Assembly (NCBI GenBank): GCA_947504795.1
Contig: CANNJG010000082.1
Span: 1 to 8,420 of the forward strand
DNA from: Legionellaceae bacterium
Lineage (GTDB): Bacteria; Pseudomonadota; Gammaproteobacteria; Legionellales; Legionellaceae
Length of the DNA: 8,420 nt
Reading direction: 5' to 3'
How positions within the stretch are numbered: the first letter of the stretch is position 1; each line of letters starts with the position of its first letter. The translations under genes were made by a program, and so were the position numbers. This document shows, piece after piece, positions 1-5,541 of the stretch. The notes beneath the pieces were generated by a model that did not search any database, was not told the DNA's origin, and was given only the letters and a program-made list of their open reading frames with translations.

Positions 1-5
1 GGACG

Positions 6-14
6 TGTGGATAA
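6..14 (-). promoter_or_regulatory. Perfect DnaA box (TTATCCACA)
   Basis: The minus strand reads TTATCCACA, an exact match to the strong R1-type DnaA box. It is the left arm of a longer inverted repeat, GTGTGGATAAGCC at 5-17, whose partner GGCTTACCCACAC is at 66-78 with one mismatch. Chance alone could give a single such 9-mer in a window this size, so its weight comes from the neighbouring repeats. Confidence 0.55.
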
Positions 15-56
15 GCCCATGGACGAAATATGAAAATAAGAAACATTTTCACATTG

Positions 57-88
57 TCGCCCACAGGCTTACCCACACTTCGACCACA
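57..88 (+). repeat. Three phased DnaA-box-like 9-mers
   Basis: TCGCCCACA (57-65), TTACCCACA (69-77) and TCGACCACA (80-88) are direct repeats starting 12 and 11 bp apart, close to one helical turn, so they would lie on the same DNA face. The middle one differs from the DnaA consensus TTATCCACA at a single base; the outer two differ at three. All point opposite to the perfect box at 6-14. This may be an array of weak DnaA sites or an unrelated iteron-like protein-binding array. Confidence 0.45.
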
Positions 89-108
89 GAGATTTTATTT
101 AATACAGC

Positions 109-140
109 AATAATTTTTTATTTTTTTTATAAAAATTATT
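109..140. repeat. AT-rich inverted repeat
   Basis: AATAATTTTT (109-118) and AAAAATTATT (131-140) are exact reverse complements around a 12-base spacer made almost wholly of T. The segment is nearly free of G and C and could melt easily, which suits a DNA unwinding element beside the DnaA-box-like repeats. It could equally be ordinary AT-rich intergenic DNA. Confidence 0.4.
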
Positions 141-220
141 TTGACACCATAGAGAGAGTGTGAGAGATTAGGCACGCAGTTTGATCCATCCGGATCTTTA
201 AGAAATTTTTCCCGCGCTAC

Positions 221-978
221 TTACACACTTAAAATGACTCCCCCCTCAATAACGACTTTTGCCTCCATTCGATTTCTAAACCATTCGGCAGATAAACATT
301 CATCCCTAAATTTACCATTAAAACTCTCATTAGTCCCATTCTGCAAATGGTTTACCTGGCTCAATCAGCTTTAACTCTAACAATTCATCATTAGCCCATT
401 GCAGTAATGCTGTGCTAACAAATTCAGGCCCGTTGTCAGAGCGTAAGCAAGTAGGTACTCCATGTATACTCATTAACCTTTCGAGCACTTCAATAACCTT
501 CTGTGAACGAATAGAGCTTGCAACCTCAATGGCGAGAGACTCTCGAGTGTACTCGTCAATAACGGTTAAGCATTTCAGTTTTTGTCCATTTGCGCAAACA
601 TCATGAACAAAATCATAACTCCAGACGGCATTTCTTCGAGTAGCCAATACAGGTTGAAACCCATTACGATTAATACGACGACGTTTTTTGCGTGGCACTT
701 GTAGCTTTGCTTCTGCCCAGAGGCGCGCGCAACGTTCTTTACCCATATACATGCCTTGTCTATCAAGAAATATCCCTGATACGACGAGAGCCAAAACGCG
801 GGTATTGTGCTGACAATAACTTCATCGCCGCTATCACAAGACCATCTTTTATCGGCATATCGTGACGATACGTTAGACTCGAACGACTGATGCTAAGCAG
901 CGTACATGCTCTACGTTGGCTTAATCCACGTCCAATCGCATGGATAGCCTGTTCTTTACGAGCCTGTACGCTTACCAT
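221..978 (-). pseudogene. IS3-family transposase OrfB (DDE integrase core), broken in several places
   Basis: The catalytic half of the IS3 transposase, now in three frames. Piece 1 (978-763) has the HTH_21-type segment GLSQRRACTLLSISRSSL and ends at YPRFGSRRIR. Piece 2 continues as FLDRQGMYMGKERCARLW and carries the rve core: first Asp in VWSYDFVHD and second Asp in LRSDNGPEF. It ends at PGKPFAEWD (stop 330-332). Piece 3 resumes as QNGTNESFNGKFRDECLSAE, supplying the catalytic Glu (NESF), and runs to MEAKVVIE. There the family motif QWRxHYNxVRPHSSLGYLTP should follow, but the sequence changes to GGVILSV and stops at 221-223. All three catalytic residues survive but cannot be read in one frame, and the C-terminus is gone. 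An extra base at 774-776 (CCC) and one near 345-347 (AAA) explain the frame changes. Confidence 0.85.
235..245 (+). repeat. Probable right terminal repeat remnant of the IS3 element
   Basis: TGACTCCCCCC matches the left terminal repeat TGACCTGCCCC at 8 of 11 positions, including the terminal TGAC. The orfB coding homology stops immediately at this point. This suggests an internal deletion that joined orfB to the very end of the element. The match is short and could be chance. Confidence 0.4.
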
Positions 979-1234
979 TTTTTTCAGCGATCTCTTTCAT
1001 TATTTCAATTTCAAGGTCGCGTTCAGATAAAAGCTTTTTTAATCGGGTATTTTCTATGCCAAGCAACTTCAACTTTTTCATTTCTAAATTGTTCATTGCG
1101 CCAAATCGTTTTCGCCATGCATAAATCGATGCTTCAGAAACACCATGCCGCTTGGCCACATCAGGGACTGAATCCCGATCAGTCTCACGTAAAATACGTA
1201 CAATTTGTTCCTCTGAATAACGCTTCTTTTTCAT
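956..1234 (-). CDS. IS3-family transposase OrfA (HTH, DNA-binding subunit)
   Basis: A 92-residue protein of the IS3 OrfA type (HTH_Tnp_1 fold), which binds the element ends. Residues 1-45 form the helix-turn-helix, with the typical MKKKRYSEEQIVRILRET start and a GVSEASIYAWRKRFG recognition-helix region. Residues 50-85 form the leucine-zipper-like coiled coil (LGIENTRLKKLLSERDLEIE) used for OrfA/OrfAB pairing. The start is supported by AAGGGG five bases before the ATG. The last residues (NGKRTGS) are off-family: after EIMKEIAEK the group normally continues KMVSVQAR, which is found here in another frame directly after an A7 run. OrfA by itself is intact, but its partner is broken, so it can at most act as a repressor or inhibitor of related elements. 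Confidence 0.85.
   Translation of the reverse strand: MKKKRYSEEQIVRILRETDRDSVPDVAKRHGVSEASIYAWRKRFGAMNNLEMKKLKLLGIENTRLKKLLSERDLEIEIMKEIAEKNGKRTGS
978..984 (-). other. A7 run at the orfA/orfB junction (frameshift position)
   Basis: The minus strand has seven consecutive A between GCTG and TGGTAAGCG. OrfA reads through as GAA AAA AAT, while the family sequence EKKMVSVQAR needs the ATG frame, which is +1 relative to OrfA. IS3 elements use programmed -1 slippage at A-runs, which would not reach this frame. Removing one A would fuse the two frames exactly, so an extra A in the run is the simpler reading. Confidence 0.5.
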
Positions 1235-1282
1235 ATTGTCCCCTTCGTTACAGGGAGTATTGTCTCTAATTTAATTTGGTAT

Positions 1283-1302
1283 GAAAATCCCGGGGCAGGT
1301 CA
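1283..1302 (-). repeat. Left terminal inverted repeat of the IS3 element
   Basis: Read on the minus strand this is TGACCTGCCCCGGGATTTTC. It starts with TG and the C-rich run typical of IS407-type ends, and lies about 50 bp upstream of the orfA RBS and start. The outer edge at 1302 abuts an ISAs1 transposase fragment exactly where that fragment's homology ends, which supports the boundary. Confidence 0.7.
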
Positions 1303-1358
1303 CTATCAATTCGTGGATCTTCCAATGCCTTAAAGTGTGATAACAAGTCCGCTTGCAT
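1303..1358 (-). pseudogene. N-terminal fragment of an ISAs1-family transposase, cut off at the IS3 end
   Basis: Reading from the ATG at 1358 gives MQADLLSHFKALEDPRID, followed by AG at the edge of the IS3 element. Open N-termini of the form LLxHFxxLxDPRxxR are characteristic of ISAs1-family (H-repeat-type) transposases, which are normally about 370 residues long. A GGGGG run lies four bases before the ATG. Everything after the 18th residue is replaced by the IS3 left end, and the missing part is not found on the far side of that element in this window. The fragment is short, so the family call rests on one motif. Confidence 0.55.
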
Positions 1359-1426
1359 GATGCCCCCTGTAAAAAAGGAACATTTGATCATCTCTGATGT
1401 CGTTTGTCGATCCCTACAATATACAT

Positions 1427-1464
1427 ATCGTCTGAATTATGGCGTCAGCCATGATTTAGACGAT
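1427..1464. repeat. 17-bp hairpin downstream of the protease gene
   Basis: Positions 1427-1443 and 1448-1464 form two 17-base arms around the loop GTCA. As plus-strand RNA all 17 pairs form, two of them G-U; as minus-strand RNA those two become A-C mismatches. The hairpin starts 8 bases after the stop codon of the minus-strand gene ending at 1473, where a terminator would be expected. There is no T-run on either side, so it is not a typical intrinsic terminator. It may protect a 3' end, or be a palindromic repeat or the end of a mobile element. Confidence 0.55.
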
Positions 1465-1472
1465 CTTGCCCT

Positions 1473-3050
1473 TTACACCGGAATCCTCACTTCATTTTCA
1501 TGCAAATATTTTGTACAATCTAACATTTTTGCCCTTAGATTTGAGTGTTGGCCTCTGGAGAAAAAGCCTGCCCCTGCCAAAATTCCCACCGAAGCAAAGG
1601 TTGTTGCAGCAATAGATGCCCCAACACATCCTGTTGATATCAATAGTAATGCAGCCGCCACAGTGACGAGCCCCACTAAAATCATTCCCTGGCCAATGCG
1701 TTGCATGACTTTGTAGGAATGAGCTTGTTGACGTTGAGCAAGATCCATATAATTATTTATCGAGCTTGGGTTGCTGAGTAGCTCTTGAGTTTCTTTTAAA
1801 ATTTGAGTGAGCTCAGCAAGCTGGTCTGGTTTTTCTTCATGCGCCGTGGCCAGCGCTTCAACTAACTGATAAATACTGCCTTCAACATACTTATGTTGTG
1901 TTGCTGTACCGAGTAGCGATAGGATGGCTTTAAAGTAGACCTCGATTTGTGGATCAACTTGTGTATATCGGATCTGCCAATCTAGCTCCAGAAGATGTTG
2001 GCGTAAACGACAGCTTGTGAATGTGGACTTTAAATGGGGCGTCATTGCATTACTTTCTTTTAACGCTTGATTTTCTGCCTGTAAACCTTTTATCAAATCA
2101 TTTTTTGTTTTTATTTCAGTCTGAGCGGTACTAAGAACCTGCTGTATGTCTTGAATATATTTATTCTGCGAGTCTAGGCTAGCATTTACCAGATACTCAT
2201 CCAGTATATCAATTGATTGTGCTGTGATAGATAGCGCTTCCGATGGATTCTCTGTTCTCTGAGTTGGGACTAGATCCTGTATTGGTTTGTCCCAATTAGG
2301 TAATACATCTTTTTTTAATTGATGATGTTGTTTAGCCCAATCACGAACCTTTTCTTTAAAATCATCACTTCCGTAGGTGTCAAATAGAGAAAGAAAATCT
2401 CTATTGTTTACAATGCATCGTATTAAATGTGCTGCATATCGACCACAGTTCACGTCATCTTTTTGGTCGCCACATTGGGTAACATAGTCTATTGTGCTTA
2501 TGCGAGTACCTAATTGTTTTTCAAAAAAATCAGGGGTAAACAGTCGAGTGCAGTGACTTTCCTTAAATTGATTAAGGGAAAGACCTGCTAGGTACAACAT
2601 CTTACTCCATTCTGTCTTAGAATCTAATACAGCTGCTTTCTGGTTTTTAGTGTCAATCATTAAAACTACGAAATGAGCCATAGATACGAGGCCTAATAGA
2701 TACTTTGCATCAAGCGCAAGGGGCACCGCAATAAAATCTACGGATGCTTTCCGAATCATGCTGAGGACATCACCAACAAAAGGGTTTTGGTTTCCCTGAT
2801 CGTGCTCTCGTTCTTTAAATGGAGTCACAGACGCAGCCGACGTAACAAGCACAGAGTGTCCGAAGGACTTTATTTCGTATAAGCATAGCTTGCCAGCATT
2901 TTCGCATTTGACAACATCCACTGCATACTTATCCAAGTAGGAAACCTGACCTTCATTCAGCGTCTGATAGCTTATCGATGCATTTATACCTTTTAAAAGG
3001 TTATGCACGATTGAATTAAGATTACTGCACGTGATGCTTTTTTCTGGCAT
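1473..3050 (-). CDS. Ulp1/C48-like CE-clan cysteine protease with C-terminal membrane hairpin (effector-like)
   Basis: A 525-residue protein, using the ATG at 3050 because GGAG lies five bases before it; an ATG ten codons further up (3080) has no RBS. Residues about 95-215 carry the full CE-clan catalytic set. His126 begins HFVVLMIDTKNQKAAVLDSK, with Asp143 exactly 17 residues later. Gln196 and nucleophile Cys202 lie in QKDDVNCG. In yeast Ulp1 the matching motif is HW...DS with the same H-D spacing, then Q-x5-C-G. Such enzymes cleave ubiquitin, SUMO or NEDD8 conjugates, and some relatives are acetyltransferases. Residues about 280-335 are probably coiled coil. Residues about 456-498 form a hydrophobic double-pass hairpin (MILVGLVTVAAALLLIS, then a Gly/Ala-rich stretch), followed by a short polar tail. 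There is no N-terminal signal peptide. With no bacterial ubiquitin system expected, a role inside a eukaryotic host, anchored to a membrane, is the likely reading, and a type IV-secreted effector is the best inference. The substrate is unknown. Confidence 0.75.
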   Translation of the reverse strand: MPEKSITCSNLNSIVHNLLKGINASISYQTLNEGQVSYLDKYAVDVVKCENAGKLCLYEIKSFGHSVLVTSAASVTPFKEREHDQGNQNPFVGDVLSMIRKASVDFIAVPLALDAKYLLGLVSMAHFVVLMIDTKNQKAAVLDSKTEWSKMLYLAGLSLNQFKESHCTRLFTPDFFEKQLGTRISTIDYVTQCGDQKDDVNCGRYAAHLIRCIVNNRDFLSLFDTYGSDDFKEKVRDWAKQHHQLKKDVLPNWDKPIQDLVPTQRTENPSEALSITAQSIDILDEYLVNASLDSQNKYIQDIQQVLSTAQTEIKTKNDLIKGLQAENQALKESNAMTPHLKSTFTSCRLRQHLLELDWQIRYTQVDPQIEVYFKAILSLLGTATQHKYVEGSIYQLVEALATAHEEKPDQLAELTQILKETQELLSNPSSINNYMDLAQRQQAHSYKVMQRIGQGMILVGLVTVAAALLLISTGCVGASIAATTFASVGILAGAGFFSRGQHSNLRAKMLDCTKYLHENEVRIPV

Positions 3051-3060
3051 TATTGCTCCA
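3051..3060 (-). promoter_or_regulatory. Ribosome binding site that decides the protease start
   Basis: The minus strand reads TGGAGCAATA directly before the ATG at 3050, placing GGAG five bases from the start. The upstream in-frame ATG at 3080 is preceded only by AT-rich sequence (CTGAAAAATAA), so the shorter protein is preferred. Confidence 0.6.
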
Positions 3061-3102
3061 ATAAAGCTTATTAATGACATTTATTTTTCAGAAAAAATAA
3101 TT

Positions 3103-3918
3103 TTAAAGCAAACGCAAAAATAAAACAACCAAATTATGGCATGGCAACCAACTGGATAGTGTCTTAAATGCTCCATGAATTTTCGCTGCATCAGTGCAGG
3201 AACTTAACGCAACAGTGAATTCCTCGCTGTATTCTTTTTTCTTTTCTTCATTTTTTGCATTAACAGAGCTCTGGTATAACTTTATTGCCTCAGTTGCTGC
3301 TGATGCCTCTTTGTTTTTCAGGAATCGAGCGCAGTTTTTCATATCCATAATGCAATGAAAATGATCGTGTCTTAGCTTTGTTTCGGGTAGAGCCACTTCA
3401 TGTCCTTTAACCAACCGTTTTGCACCATCTAGAATAGCGACTTCTGGAGCATACCCTCTGTCTTTTAAATCCAGTAAATGGATACCCCAGGTTTCATGGT
3501 CCCTATCGTCTGCATGAGTAAGCAAAGCACAAAATCGTGATGGAATATCAATAGAAGCCAACAGTGGTTTATTATGATGATACAGCTCATCTGCTGCACT
3601 GTCTTTAATGGCGCTAAGATTGTATGAGTGATTGATGGATGAGGCTTTACCACTGGCGGCATCAAGAATATTCGTGACCGAGCCAACCGAAAGATGATAA
3701 TCCATAGTATTTTTTAAGTGGCATACGATATCTCTGGTGCTGACTTTGCATCCAACCCATAAATCAACAACAGTTGCATGGGGTATAGGAGTTTTAAAGG
3801 TTTTGTCGCAAGTTAAAGTGGTAAGAATTTTCTCTCCTACCTGCGTATTGATGTTCAGTAATAAGTCCTTGGTTGTCCAAAAATAGTAAAAAAATAAGCA
3901 GTTTGCTTTTTGCGACAT
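3103..3918 (-). pseudogene. Truncated DDE-type transposase remnant
   Basis: A 271-residue open frame that looks like the middle of a transposase whose IS family I cannot name with certainty. Residues about 50-87 have a helix-turn-helix look (VSTRDIVCHLKNTMDYHLSV). Residues 118-192 look like the RNase H-type catalytic core: Asp124 in LLASIDIPSRFCALL, then DRDHETWGIHLLDL, Asp164 in VAILDGAKRLVKGH, and a DHFHCIMDMKN block. The homologous feel runs to FKTLSSWL (residue 258) and is then replaced by an unrelated hydrophobic tail (PCHNLVVLFLRLL). The last third, where the catalytic Glu would be expected, is missing. The N-terminus is also short, with an in-frame stop three codons before the ATG. It lies between two effector-like genes and was probably involved in bringing one or both here. 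A small domesticated DNA-binding protein is a less likely alternative. Confidence 0.6.
3119..3147 (-). promoter_or_regulatory. Possible sigma-70 promoter for the protease gene
   Basis: On the minus strand TTGCCA (3147-3142; 5 of 6 to TTGACA) is followed after 17 bases by TTTATT (3124-3119; 4 of 6 to TATAAT). This would start transcription about 60 bases before the protease ATG. It lies inside the decayed 3' end of the transposase remnant, so the gene may have gained its promoter from the junction. In AT-rich DNA such matches are frequent. Confidence 0.3.
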
Positions 3919-3931
3919 GATGATTTATATT
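3903..3931 (+). promoter_or_regulatory. Likely sigma-70 promoter for the F-box-like gene
   Basis: TTGCTT (3903-3908) and TATATT (3926-3931; 5 of 6 to TATAAT) are separated by 17 bases, putting the transcription start near 3938, about 25 bases before the ATG at 3963. The -35 element overlaps the 5' end of the divergent transposase remnant. No good Shine-Dalgarno sequence is visible before the ATG (GCTAAGTCAATC), so translation may be weak or depend on an AT-rich leader. Confidence 0.45.
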
Positions 3932-3962
3932 GCGATAAATTTTTTAGCTGGCTAAGTCAATC

Positions 3963-5339
3963 ATGGAAAAAGTAGACGCTAAACAAGATAACGATAATCC
4001 ATCATTTCAGTTAAAAGCCTTTGTATTCACTCCGGTTGCTATTGTGGCGCCGATACTACCTGATTTTATTAGGCGCTCAGTCGCAGGATACGTGTATGAT
4101 GTGCGAGCGCCTCAAAAATTAAACCAAATACCTGAAGACAATGTCCGCCAAGTCACAACCTATTTAAATCCAGCCGATAAATTAAACTTCGCGCGGTCAA
4201 ACAAAGAAAACCTTCGTTTAATAAAACCTGAACTTCGCCTGTCCAATTTTTTGCATTGTGTTGCAAGAGGTGAGCAAGATGAAGCAGAGGGTCTGTTAAA
4301 TAAACCCTTGGAAAAAGGGGACTATCCCAACTTGCTATTGGCGAGAGAAACCTTCACTGATTATTCAGGCCGAACATTTAAATGCACTGCTTATGAATAC
4401 GCCTATTGGGCAAAGGACTCATATATGCTGAGGATGTTTGAGCGTCACATGGATCAGTATACGAAAGCCGAGATGTGTGTGTGTATCAATACGCTAGAAC
4501 GAGAAGGGTTAGCCTATCAACAACACGGTAAACCGTATCAAAATCCACATTACGACATGAGTTTCGCATTTTTGGCGCTAAGTATCGAAGAATTCCGACA
4601 ACTACAGCGTTTTATTGTTCAAAAGCATGGAAGTATTGTTCAGGAAAGAGTTGCAAAATATACCCGATTGGAGATGCCTAAAACCGTAATTGATGAAGAA
4701 AAAGAAGAAATAAATCAGACATTTGAGAAAATTAAAAATGCATCAGCCAATAATTACAAGAACATTGCGATCACTTCAAACATCATTGCTCTCATCCAAA
4801 AGTCAAATGAGAGTCTGCCTGATTGGAATACAAAATTAGCATGTGATTTTAATTCGGTGATAACGGCGCAGCAACGTTATATTGATGGAACTGCTGCCTG
4901 GTTGGCTGCAGGTTGTTATGATGCGGTGACTGAGAGCTGGGTGAACGGGGTTGGTGGAGCGCAATGTGACTTGCCTGCTAACAAGATAAATGAAATGTGC
5001 CGGCCTGACCGCTCGTTTCACCCTTTACCGGCGTTTAATGAAGGTGAATTACCGAGGGTTACAATGTACCACGATTTTACCTCAGGTAAAAATGTTCCTT
5101 TGCTGCCTTTGGTTGTGTCTGCTTCTTCTGGTCTCGGGGTTGATTTTGCTTTATACAGAGGGGAGTTCGCTGACTGGTCCGCGAGAGCAGCGGGGGCGGC
5201 TCGGTTGTGGCTGTGGGATGGGTTGATTGACTTGGCGGCCATAAGCCACCTTGATAAAGTAAGAACGGCCGAGCTCATGGAGTCGCTTGAAAGCCTTGAG
5301 CTGGCTGCGCGCGCCGAGCGTGGATTTGGTCCTCGATAA
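3963..5339 (+). CDS. F-box-like and ankyrin-like effector candidate
   Basis: A 458-residue protein that I cannot assign to a named gene. Residues about 52-87 (KLNQIPEDNVRQVTTYLNP, then DKLNFARSNKENLRLI) resemble an F-box: a short leucine/proline start, a helix, and the NPxDxLNFxxxN turn. Residues about 92-165 (NFLHCVARGEQDEAEGLL ... TDYSGRTFKCTAYEYAYWA) look like a degenerate ankyrin-type repeat pair of the kind found in Legionella and relatives. The middle (about 240-300) is charged and helical; the last 60 residues are Ala/Leu-rich and encoded by noticeably GC-richer DNA. There is no signal peptide; residues 19-34 are mildly hydrophobic but probably not a membrane span. F-box proteins secreted by intracellular bacteria dock onto host SKP1 and redirect ubiquitination, so a host-directed role is inferred. 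It is transcribed divergently from the transposase remnant and runs toward kdpD. Confidence 0.65.
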   Translation: MEKVDAKQDNDNPSFQLKAFVFTPVAIVAPILPDFIRRSVAGYVYDVRAPQKLNQIPEDNVRQVTTYLNPADKLNFARSNKENLRLIKPELRLSNFLHCVARGEQDEAEGLLNKPLEKGDYPNLLLARETFTDYSGRTFKCTAYEYAYWAKDSYMLRMFERHMDQYTKAEMCVCINTLEREGLAYQQHGKPYQNPHYDMSFAFLALSIEEFRQLQRFIVQKHGSIVQERVAKYTRLEMPKTVIDEEKEEINQTFEKIKNASANNYKNIAITSNIIALIQKSNESLPDWNTKLACDFNSVITAQQRYIDGTAAWLAAGCYDAVTESWVNGVGGAQCDLPANKINEMCRPDRSFHPLPAFNEGELPRVTMYHDFTSGKNVPLLPLVVSASSGLGVDFALYRGEFADWSARAAGAARLWLWDGLIDLAAISHLDKVRTAELMESLESLELAARAERGFGPR

Positions 5340-5451
5340 TGGCTGTCTGAAATAGACCGGCGGCATAAGTTGCCGGATTAAATCCCAGCAAACATTCAAA
5401 AACCCTTTCAATGACTCTTGGCGCTGCTAAATTTCCGTTGTTTTTACTCAC
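5275..5451 (-). pseudogene. Possible small coding remnant between the effector and kdpD
   Basis: A minus-strand frame from GTG at 5451 (open back to 5478) reads VSKNNGNLAAPRVIERVFE and then CLLGFNPATYAAGLFQTAI before running into the antisense of the plus-strand gene and stopping at 5275-5277. The amino acid make-up over 5341-5478 (A, L, V, G, E-rich, no stops) looks more protein-like than the surrounding intergenic DNA. No clear RBS is seen and no family is recognised. It may be the C-terminal scrap of a decayed gene or chance. Confidence 0.2.
5357..5376 (+). terminator. Short hairpin after the F-box-like gene, weak terminator candidate
   Basis: CCGGCGGC (5357-5364) can pair with GTTGCCGG (5369-5376) around the loop ATAA, using two G-U pairs, 17 bases past the stop of the plus-strand gene. 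The following bases (ATTAAATCCC) are not a T-run, so intrinsic termination would be weak. On the other strand the two G-U pairs become mismatches, so it fits the plus-strand gene better than kdpD. Confidence 0.3.
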
Positions 5452-5541
5452 CGCACGGCCTAAGGACGAAAGTAACTTCTACTAAGCTAAATATCTTCAA
5501 AAAATTATAGTATCCCCTTCATTATATTCTCAGGCCAGGAC

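Larger units (their letters stand above)
1..147. other. Origin-like region: DnaA-box cluster beside an AT-rich inverted repeat
   Basis: No gene is visible in the first 234 bases. The left part holds one perfect DnaA box (6-14, reads TTATCCACA on the minus strand) and three related 9-mers ending in CCACA or CCCACA at 57-65, 69-77 and 80-88. A very AT-rich segment (about 91-142) with a 10-bp inverted repeat follows, and two GATC (Dam) sites lie at 183 and 193. A 13-bp imperfect inverted repeat (5-17 against 66-78, one mismatch) encloses the first boxes. DnaA boxes next to an AT-rich unwinding element are how bacterial and some plasmid origins are built, so this could be an oriC fragment, a DnaA-titration or DnaA-regulated site, or the remains of a replicon. 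The window begins inside it and no classic oriC neighbour (dnaA, rpmH, mnmG) is seen, so the function is only inferred. Confidence 0.35.
235..1302 (-). mobile_element. Defective IS3-family (IS407-type) insertion sequence
   Basis: A minus-strand element of about 1.07 kb. Its left end is marked by the terminal repeat TGACCTGCCCCGGGATTTTC (minus strand, 1302 to 1283). The right end is best placed at 235, where the plus strand begins TGACTCCCCCC, matching 8 of the first 11 bases. Inside are orfA (HTH) and orfB (DDE integrase core). The element is dead: the transposase is interrupted by apparent single-base insertions near 978-984, 774-776 and 345-347, and the last 40 or so residues of orfB are missing. 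The missing coding length fits the element being shorter than the roughly 1.2 kb usual for this group. No 4-bp target duplication is seen (AAAA at the left, CTAT at the right), so at least one flank has been rearranged or the right end is misplaced. Confidence 0.8.

Noticed and set aside
141..169. TTGACA at 141-146 as a promoter for something in the left region
   Set aside because: The -10 position reads GAGATT, a poor match, and no gene follows in that direction.
940..1269. Open frame of 109 codons on the plus strand
   Set aside because: It lies antisense to the clearly recognisable IS3 orfA and has no domain or RBS.
231..1306. Target-site duplication of the IS3 element
   Set aside because: The four flanking bases differ (AAAA versus CTAT), so no duplication can be claimed.
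1357..1716. Open frame of 119 codons on the plus strand
   Set aside because: Most of it is antisense to the membrane-hairpin end of the protease gene, its residues resemble no family, and the start has no convincing RBS.
3051..3080. Ten extra N-terminal codons on the protease (ATG at 3080)
   Set aside because: That ATG lacks any Shine-Dalgarno sequence, while the ATG at 3050 has GGAG at five bases.
5018..5278. Minus-strand open frame antisense to the F-box-like gene
   Set aside because: It is a shadow of the GC-richer 3' end of the plus-strand gene; proline/serine-rich text without a recognisable domain.
5500..5520. Possible kdpE start (ATGAAGGGGATACTATAA on the minus strand) just after kdpD
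   Set aside because: The frame stops after five codons and nothing downstream resembles a receiver domain, so it does not support a kdpE remnant.
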